Part shown: positions 23,601 to 32,600 of the stretch, one piece after another
How positions within the stretch are numbered: the first letter of the stretch is position 1
Layout: the number at the start of each line of letters is the position of its first letter
Made by a program: the position numbers and the translations under genes
Notes under the pieces: generated by a model
The model's database searches: none
Told to the model about the DNA's origin: nothing
The model's input: only the letters and a program-made list of their open reading frames with translations
Origin: Elephas maximus indicus
Lineage: Eukaryota; Chordata; Mammalia; Proboscidea; Elephantidae
DNA length: 64,000 bases
Assembly: GCF_024166365.1 (NCBI RefSeq)
Contig: NC_064831.1
Coordinates: 48,981,768-49,045,767 of the forward strand
Reading direction: 5' to 3'

Positions 23601-26600
23601 TTGGATCACCTTTCTTTGGGATTGGCACAAATATGTATCTCTTCCAGTCAATTGGCCAGGTTTCTGCCTTTCAGATTTCTTGGCCTAGTGAGTGTTTCCA
23701 GTGTTGCATCTCTTTGCTGAAACATCTCAACTAGTATTCTGTTAATTCTTGGAGCTTTGTTTTTCGCCAATGCCTTTAGTGCAGCTTGGACTTCTTCCTT
23801 CAGTACCATCAGCTCTGGATGATATGCTGCCTCCTGAAATGGTTGAACATTGACCAATTCTTTTTTGGTACAATGACTGTATATTCCTTCCATCTTCTTT
23901 CGATGCTTCCTGCATTATTCAACATTTTCCCCATAGCATCCTTCAGTATTACAAATTGAGGCTTGAATTTTTCTTCAGTTCCTTCATCTTGAGAAGTGCT
24001 AGGTGTGTCCTTCCCTTTTAGTTTTCTAACTCCAGGTCTTTGTACATTGCATTATAATACTTTATTTTGTCTTCTTGAGGTGCCCTTTGAAATCTTCTAT
24101 TCAGCTCTTTTACTTCATCATTTCTTCCATTTGCTTTAGCTACTCAATGTTCCAGAGCAAATTTCAGAATCTTTTCTGGCATCCACTTTGGTCTTTTCTT
24201 TCTTTCCTGTATTTGTAATTGACCTTTTGCTTTCTTTGTGTATGATGTCCTTGATGTCATCCCACAGCTCATCTGGTCTTCGGTCATCAGTGTTCAACGT
24301 GTCAAATCTTTTCATGAGATGGTCTCTAAATTCAGGCAGGATATACTTAAGGTTGTATTTTGGCTCTTGTGGACTTGCTTTAATTTTTTCAGCTTCAATT
24401 TGAACTTGCATATGAGCAGTCAGCCCCTGCCTTGTTCTGACGAATATTGAGCTTCTCTGTCATCTCTGTTATGGATTGAATTATGTCCCCCCAAAATATG
24501 TGTTGTAAACCCTAACCTCTATTCCAGTTTTTATAATTCCATTTGGGAATGGATTGTCTCTGTTATGTTAATGAGGCAGGATTAGTACAGGGCCTATCTT
24601 GAGTCAATCTCTTTTGAGATGTAAAAGAGATTAAACAAGGGAGCAAACCAGACGTGGGGGAAGAGAGATGCCAAGCCTCGTGAAGATCATCCAGGAACAG
24701 ACCTCAAAGAGACAAGGACCGTCCTCCAGAGCTAGCAGAGAGAGAAAGCCTTTCCCGGTTGCTGGCTCCCTGAATTCCGACTTCTAGCCTCCTAAACTGT
24801 GAGAAAATAAATTTCAGTTTGTTAAAGCCACCTATTTGTGGTATTTGTTATAGCAGCACTAGATAACTAAGACAGTCTCTTTCCACAGATGTAGTAGATT
24901 TGACCCTTGTGTATTCCATCTGGGGAGGTCTACATGTATAATTGCCATTTATGTTGTTTCAAAAAGGTATTTCCAATGCACAGATCATTTGTCTTGCAAA
25001 ATTCTATCATGCAATCTCCGAAATCATTTGTATCACCAAGGGCATATTTTCCAACTACTGATCTTTCTTGTTTCCAACTTTCATATTCTAATCACTAGTA
25101 ATTATCAAAGTGCCTTGATTGCATGTTTGATCAATTTCAAACTGCAGAAGCTGGTAAAAATCTTCAATTTCTTCATCTTTGTCATTAGTCATTGGTGCAT
25201 ATATCTGAATAATAGACATATTAACTGGTCTTCCTTGTAGGCGTGTGGATATTATCCTATCACTGACAGAGTTGTACTTCAGGATAGATCTTGAAATGTT
25301 CTTTTTGATAATAAATATGACGCCATTCTTCTTCGTCATTCCCGGCGTAGTGGACCATGTGATTATCTGATTCAAAATGGCCAATACTAGTCCACTTCAG
25401 CTCACTAATGCCTAGGATAGCAATCTTTATGTGTTCCGTTTCGTTTCTGACGACTTCCAATTTTCCGAGATTCATGCTTTATACTTCCCATGTTTCAATT
25501 ATTAATGGATGTTCACAGCCGTTTTTTCTTTTTGAGTTGTGCCACCTCAGCAAATGAAGGTCCCGAAACCTTTACTCCAGCCACATCCTTAAGGACTCTA
25601 CTTTGAGGATGCAGCTCCTCCCCCTCCCACCTAGTCATATTTTGAGTGCCCTCCAACCTCAGAGACTTATCTTCCGGCACTCTATCAGAAAGTGTTCCGC
25701 TGCTATTCATAAGGTTTTCACTGGCCAATTTTTTTAGAAGTGGATCACCAGGCCCTTCTTCCTAGTTTGTTTCAGTCTGGAAGCTCCACTGAAACCTGTC
25801 CCCCATGGGTGGGCCTGCTGGTATTTGAAATACAAGTGGCAGAGCTTCCAGTATCACAGCAGTATGACACACTGACAGATGAGTGGTGGACTCAGCTTGT
25901 AAGTGACCTCAGTCTGACTTCCACCTCCATACTCTCAGCAGCTGTGCCTCGCTGTCCCTCTAGGTGGATAAGAAAGCTCTTTGTGGTTGAGGCTGATGCT
26001 TGTTAGTAGAAATAAAGTTCATCTTTCAGTTTATAAAATACCTTAGAAATTCTCTGGTCTAACTGCCTCTATCTCATTTGTAAGGAAACAAAACAAAACA
26101 AAACAAAACAAAAACTAAGTTCCTAAGAAATTAGGTAATTTGAATTCAAGCTAGTTAACCAAAAAAATATTCAAGCAGTGCTTTCCTCAGTATTTTAAAG
26201 GCTGAAAATACTTAATTATTTCTATTAAATTTGTCAAGTTGGTCAAATAGACAGTTCAAGTGTACCAAGAAAGGGCCACCCTTTTAGTTAGAATGTATAA
26301 AATGTCCATCGTTATAGATGGTAATAGCTTTCAATGGAAACTCTCCCAGAATTGGCCCATCCTAGAGTGTCATTTTTTGGAGCCCAGGTGGCACAGTGGT
26401 TAAGAGCTTAGCTACTAACCAAAAGGTCAGCAGTTAAAATCCACCAGCTGCTCCTTGGAAACGCTATGAGGCAGTTCTAACCTGTCCTATAGGGTCACTA
26501 TGAGTTGGAATCAACTCAATGGCAACTGGTTTGGTTTGGTTTTTTGGATAATGTCATTTGGAGAAAAGTTATTGATAAGATTATAGTTCCTACCTCAGCA

Positions 26601-29600
26601 AGCTAAATAAAATAAATTGTAAAACCTAGATATTGTATGATATTACAATACCAGGGGTATACAGTAGAAAATTGCTGGAAAGAACTTTTAGTTATTCTTT
26701 TAAATTGTCCTAGGACAAGGTAGACCCTAAATGTGTGTTCAAAGTAAGTCAGGTCATGAGACTGTGTGGGTGAAAATGCTGTGATAGTGTAAGATTCTGT
26801 GGAATCACATAAAAGGGGTCTCTAATGCCGAAGTAAGGTGGGATCATTACTTTCCATGATTTGAATCCCCAAGCGCTTAACAGCACTGAACATACAGTAG
26901 GCATTCAAATATTTGGCGAATTGGAAAATATCTGACTGAAAAGAAAGAAGTGGAGGGGTGGAGCATGGGCCTGAGCTCAGTTTTGATTGGAATAATATCT
27001 TTAAACTTAGTATCAAAATGTTTTCTTTTTGAATGCGTTCATGTTGCTGTGGTAGTTTCAGTGGCTGTGTAGATTATTCTGTATCTAGGGTAGGTGGGAA
27101 AACCCTGGCGGCGTAGAGGTGAAGTGCTGCGGCTGCTAACCAAAGGGTCGGTTTGAATCCGCCAGGCGCTCCTTGGAAACTCTATGGGGCAGATCTACTC
27201 TGTCCTATAGGGTCACTATGAGTCAGAATCGACTCGACAGCCCTGGGTTTTTTTTTGTTTGTTTTCTGTTTTAGGCTAGGTGGTAGCAGACAGCAGGGAG
27301 CACTGTGCCTCAGGAAGAGCTGACCCGCAGCCATTGTTCACAGGTCATAAGTACTGGGTTTTTAAAGCTTCAGAATTCACTCAGTCATTTCTCCACCCCT
27401 ACCCCACACTCTTTCAGGAATTTCTTATTCTGAATTATTAATTGTTAATAATAAGAACATGAATAGTGTGATTCTAGAGCAATAGTGGGCACCATATTAA
27501 TCAGCCAGAACTCTGAACAAGTCAAGGAAAGTCACACCTTCTGCAAGTCCAGAGAGAAGAATGGGCTATACACCGTGTGTGTCATACTAAGGACGTAAAG
27601 TTTATAAATGATTGGAGTTAGAACTAATGCATATGAAAAACTAGAGGTCAGTGCGAAATTCTGTCATGGTGACTATAGATGTAATATCAATTCATGATTG
27701 AGTCAATAAAAATTAGGCTCCAACTTTATGATGTCCCCTACGCTAGGTCCAGAGATAGGGATTTCAAACTATAGTCTGGGGAATAAGGCAGGAAAACCTG
27801 ATCATGGTACAGTGTAAGTGTTAGAATAGAAAACACATACAAAGTACTACAGGAACATAGAGGAAGAGAAACCGATGGTGCAGAGAAAGGAGAAATTGAT
27901 GTGGGTTGGATTAGTCATATAGGTTAATTAAAAAACAACCACAGGCAATGTGATATCATTTATTGTGACTGTGTCCTGTTCATTACCCGATGCATTTTTT
28001 AGAAACTTGCATAATATTTTTCAATTTTGTGAAATGAGATTATAAACCCCCAAAAGCTGTTGATAAGTTGAGCATGCCAACCAAGAGCTCCTATTTCTTT
28101 GTATACTTTGATGTGCCGGGTAGATTTAATTCAGTGACCAAATAAGATATCTACTTGGTCTACTGTTTATTATCATGTGCAAATCTAACTAGCAGAAATA
28201 ATTAATATGCTTTAAACATACAGATTATGAAGTTCTACTTACACATTATATTAACTAGTTCTGATCCATTTAACACTCCTTTTTCATTTATTATTCCTCA
28301 CTTAGGGTCAACTGTATTTGTTGGTAACAGACCAGGGATTTCTCACTGAAGAAAAAGTTGTCTGGGAAAGTCTACACAATGTAGATGGTGATGGAAATTT
28401 CTGTGACTCAGAGTTTCGCCTGAGGCCTCCTTCAGACCCTGACACTGTGTACAGAGGACAGCAAGATCAGATAGATCAGGTGCATTTGTTTGGTCTTCTT
28501 CATATTGTTTAAAATGATGTCAATTCAGTTATCTAAAACATTTGAAGTAAAGATTTATTAAAACACTTGTGAAATTTCTCTAACTTTTACTTACACGGTT
28601 CACCTGCTGATACTTCATTGTATGTGTACATTAATTATACCTTTGGTTCAAAAGGCCAGATCATACTGAACTGGGAGGTCCCGATAAGGAGCTTGAGTTT
28701 CATGGTGATTGCAGTAGCGAAGCTGTGCTGTGTTACCGTGGACGTGACGTGATCTACTCTACCTTTAGAAAGGCTGCTATGTGGAGAATGGATAGGAAAG
28801 GCACAGGTAGAGGCAGAGACTAGCACTTCAAACAAGAGGTGACAGTGGCGTAGCTGGGTGGTAGAGATGCAGAGATGAGAACGTATTTGAGACCTATTTT
28901 GGTTAGTCAGAAAAGGTAGGAGAGGGAGTCTAGAAGATAGCATGCACTGGGTGAAAAAGTAGGTGGCTAGTCCAAGCCTTGGAATCCACAGGGCGGAGGA
29001 GCAGACACAGCAGAAGCTGCACTGGGGAGTACAGTTTTCATTTAGAACTAAGGTGAGATTCTTGCCTGCTGCATGGGGGCAGGCATGGACCCACAGGTGT
29101 GTCTATTACTAGAAACCTGACAGTAATGTAATTCCTCCCCAGCTGAGGCAAGAATATGATTACGTTAAACACTGGCTGATAACAAGTGCATGGAGACTGT
29201 TCATCTAGCCAGTATTCACTGAGCAGTTGTATTCCTGGCAGTGTTACTAGGTGCTCGTGATCCAAAAATAATTCAGTCTTTTCTTCAAAGATTCTGCAGT
29301 CAGACCAGCAGGGGCTGTGGACATTTGACCAACTAATATTATATGTGCCCACTCCTCACTTACCAACTGTCTCGTTGTCTGACATTTCTCATTTACAACA
29401 AGACCAAAAAATCTCCTATCCAACTATTTTGCACATTGACAACGTATGTCTGGCAGTAACGAATGCTGGGGTGTGAGGCAACAGTAATGCTGGCTATGAT
29501 GGTAAAGGTTATTCGTCAGCTTGGCTGCGCCATGATTGTCAATGGTTTGGCAGTTATGCAGTGATGTAATTTGGCAGTTACGCAGCGATGTAATTTGGCA

Positions 29601-32600
29601 GTTACGCAGTGATGTAATTTGGCAGTTACGCAGCGATGTAATTTGGCAGTTGTGCAGTGATGTAATTTGGCAGTTGTGTAATGATGTAGTCATGCTCCAT
29701 TTTGTGGTGTGATGTGTTCATCCTCCATTTTCACATAATGCCAATTTTCACATAGCGACCTGGTCTTTGGAACCTAACCATGTTGCTAGGTGAGAGATTC
29801 TATAACGGCAATTTGAATAGTATGCTATGAGTGCACAGAATACTCGATTCAAATAATTGCTAATCTTTTTAGGACTCCTGACTTTCCTTTGAAAAACAGC
29901 CCTGATAGTCAACATACTCATTTTCCATCATATTACTTAAGACAAATGTGTAGGGTTTTTCCAACCAGTCTATGTAAAAAATACTGGAGCAGAGGGAATG
30001 AAGACAAGAGGAGTAGATTGTCACAGCAGTACAGTTGTAAGGTGTCAAGTTGCATCACTTACAGGGTAGTCTCTGGGTAAGGGGTGGATTCAAGGCCATG
30101 GGACTTGGGAAAGACCAGAGTTTGAAGGGTCGAGGAGAAAAATTTGAAGGACAAATTGTAGTTATCAGTAAGATAGTCATGCCAGGTCTTCACAGGCAGT
30201 GATCTTCTTTTATACATCCTCTGAAGTATTTACAACTCTCATACTTGGAGGACAGATGGGGAGAGGTGCACAAGGTTGTCAAGTTTCGTTCATCACTGAG
30301 TCTAATTAATAAAGTGGGTATTAGATAATGTAACTTTTGACCAAATATGCACTGCTTTTTCTTTTTGGAAATAATCTGGGTACGTATGTGGGAGGAGGGA
30401 AAGAAACAAAACAAACAATCCCTACCGTCAAGTTAATTCCTGCTCATGGTGACCCCACGTGTTACAGACAGCATGCTCCATAGGGTTTGCTTAGCTGTGA
30501 TCTTTATGGGAGCAGATCACCAGGCCTTTCTTCTGCAGTGCTGCCGAGTGGGTTTGAACCTCCAACCTTTAGATTAGTAGTTAAGTACAAACCATTTGCC
30601 CCATCCAGGGACTTTTGGGAGGAGGGCAGGGGTGTCTTGAGAATTGATAGTATGACTGTATAATGGGCTACTATGTGGCCTTTAAAAATCATGTTTTGGA
30701 AAAATATTTAATAATCTTGGGGAATTCTTAGGATTTTTTTTGTTTTTTAAGCAGAAGACAGGACAGATGGGAAAGGAAAAAGATTATAAAATAATAGTTT
30801 CAGAGGGTGGAGAAGTGTGTATGTGAATGTTGAAAAAATATTAGGTGGATATATACTAAAATATTAACAGTGATTATCTCGGTAATATTACAGTGATTCA
30901 TTTTAACTTTATCTACACTTTTCCTCGTTTCCTGAATTTTCTATAGTCACTTGTGTGTTTCTTTTGCAAACGGGAAAAACTTTTCTGGTGTTTACACCTC
31001 TTCTAGAAGGAATTTCAAATGAGTGACACAGATATTTAGAGCAATGACAGCCTCACTGAAACAAGTGTATAGCTCCCCAAGAGAAATAGGAAAAATAACT
31101 TTCATTTTTATATCAAAGTTCTGTTTTTTGTGTTTTTTTAAAGCCATTCTCACAGCTTTATAGATATAGCCTCTTTATTTAGGCTCATGAGTTACTGGGT
31201 GACACTCGCTGCTAAAGGTGGTTCTACTTTAATTTTCTAGGACTATCTTATGGCATTATCTCTACAGCAAGAACAGCAGAGCCAAGAGATCAATTGGGAA
31301 CAAATCCCAGAAGGAATCAGTGATTTGGAACTTGCGAAGAAACTCCAAGAGGAGGAGGACAGAAGGGCTTCTCAGTATTACCAGGAACAGGAGCATGCAG
31401 CAGCAGCCGCGGCCGCTGCTTCTACACAGGCCCAGGTAAAACTAGTGTCCTGATGCGTAGATGCAGTGAGCACTTGAGCAATACAGACATTTTTGCGGAG
31501 ATAAAAAAATCGTAATTATGTATTGGCTCTTCAATTATGCTGGCGTTTTAGCACCCATGGGTTTTATGACATTGTCCAAAGTTTGTGATTATCCTAATCA
31601 GTTTCTCATTTAGTGAAATTAGTTTACTTGACATCTGATGACAAGATATTTAAAATTTATTTTTTAAGCCCTCAATAGCACAGCAAAGAAAATAAACCAC
31701 GATTTGAGCAAAGTCTTTTCTGTCAACTAGGGGGCAGTGTGAGGTCCTGCTGGGGAAAAAGTACACACTTTGGAGCCAGGCAGGTGTAGATTTACGTTTT
31801 CTGCTTCTGTCTCTCCTTAGTAGTTGCAGCAACTTGGGCAAAGTTCTCTACCTCTTTTTCCCTGTAAGTAAAATAGAAAATAATACTTAACTCTTAAATG
31901 TGTGGAAACCCCGGTGGCATAGTGGTTAAGTGCTACAGCTGCTAACCAAGAGGCTGGCAGTTCAGATCTGCCAGGTGCTCCTTGGAAACTCTATGGGGTA
32001 GTTTTACCTTGTCCTATAGGGTCGCTATGAGTCGGAATCAACTCCACGGCAGTGGGGTTTTTTTTGTTTCGTTTTGTTTTTTGTTTCTTAAATGTGTGGT
32101 GAAGAACAAATAATGTTAGCACTTAACCCATTGTCTGACATGTACTAAGCACTAAACGAAGGTTAGCACATTTCCCCCAGTTAAATGGTGATATTTTAAG
32201 GGCTAAAAAGATGACTATTAAGTGAGTTTCTTCTATGCATTAGATGTCATTTCATTAAATAAAGAAGAATCTCCCTCCTTTTATGTTTAACTGTGCCAAG
32301 CTAGGACTATTCCTCTGATTTGGGTGTACAAGAAAGCAGCGTGCCCTTTAGGGCCATAGAACTTTAAATATGGAAGTTCCCGTTAAAATGAGTACAGAAT
32401 TTTGGTTCCTAGCTCAAATATTGCCTACCTCAAGCCTAAAAGTTAAAACCTACCATGATATGAGTAGATTTTCATTAAAGAGTTCTCTTATTTCACAGAA
32501 TATACTTGCTCCATACTCTTAGTTCTCAGGACCGCGTACCCCTTAGAATGTGTTTATTATAGCATTTAATAAGGCCTTGAAGAACTATTACAATTTACCA

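Noticed and set aside
21811-25728. RTE endonuclease/reverse-transcriptase frames as a live transposon gene
   Set aside because: Multiple stops, frameshifts, a SINE and an LTR inside, no intact ORF and no 3' tail.
29546-29689. Regular 24-bp repeats that might suggest a CRISPR array
   Set aside because: Units are contiguous with no spacers, and the setting is a mammalian intron.
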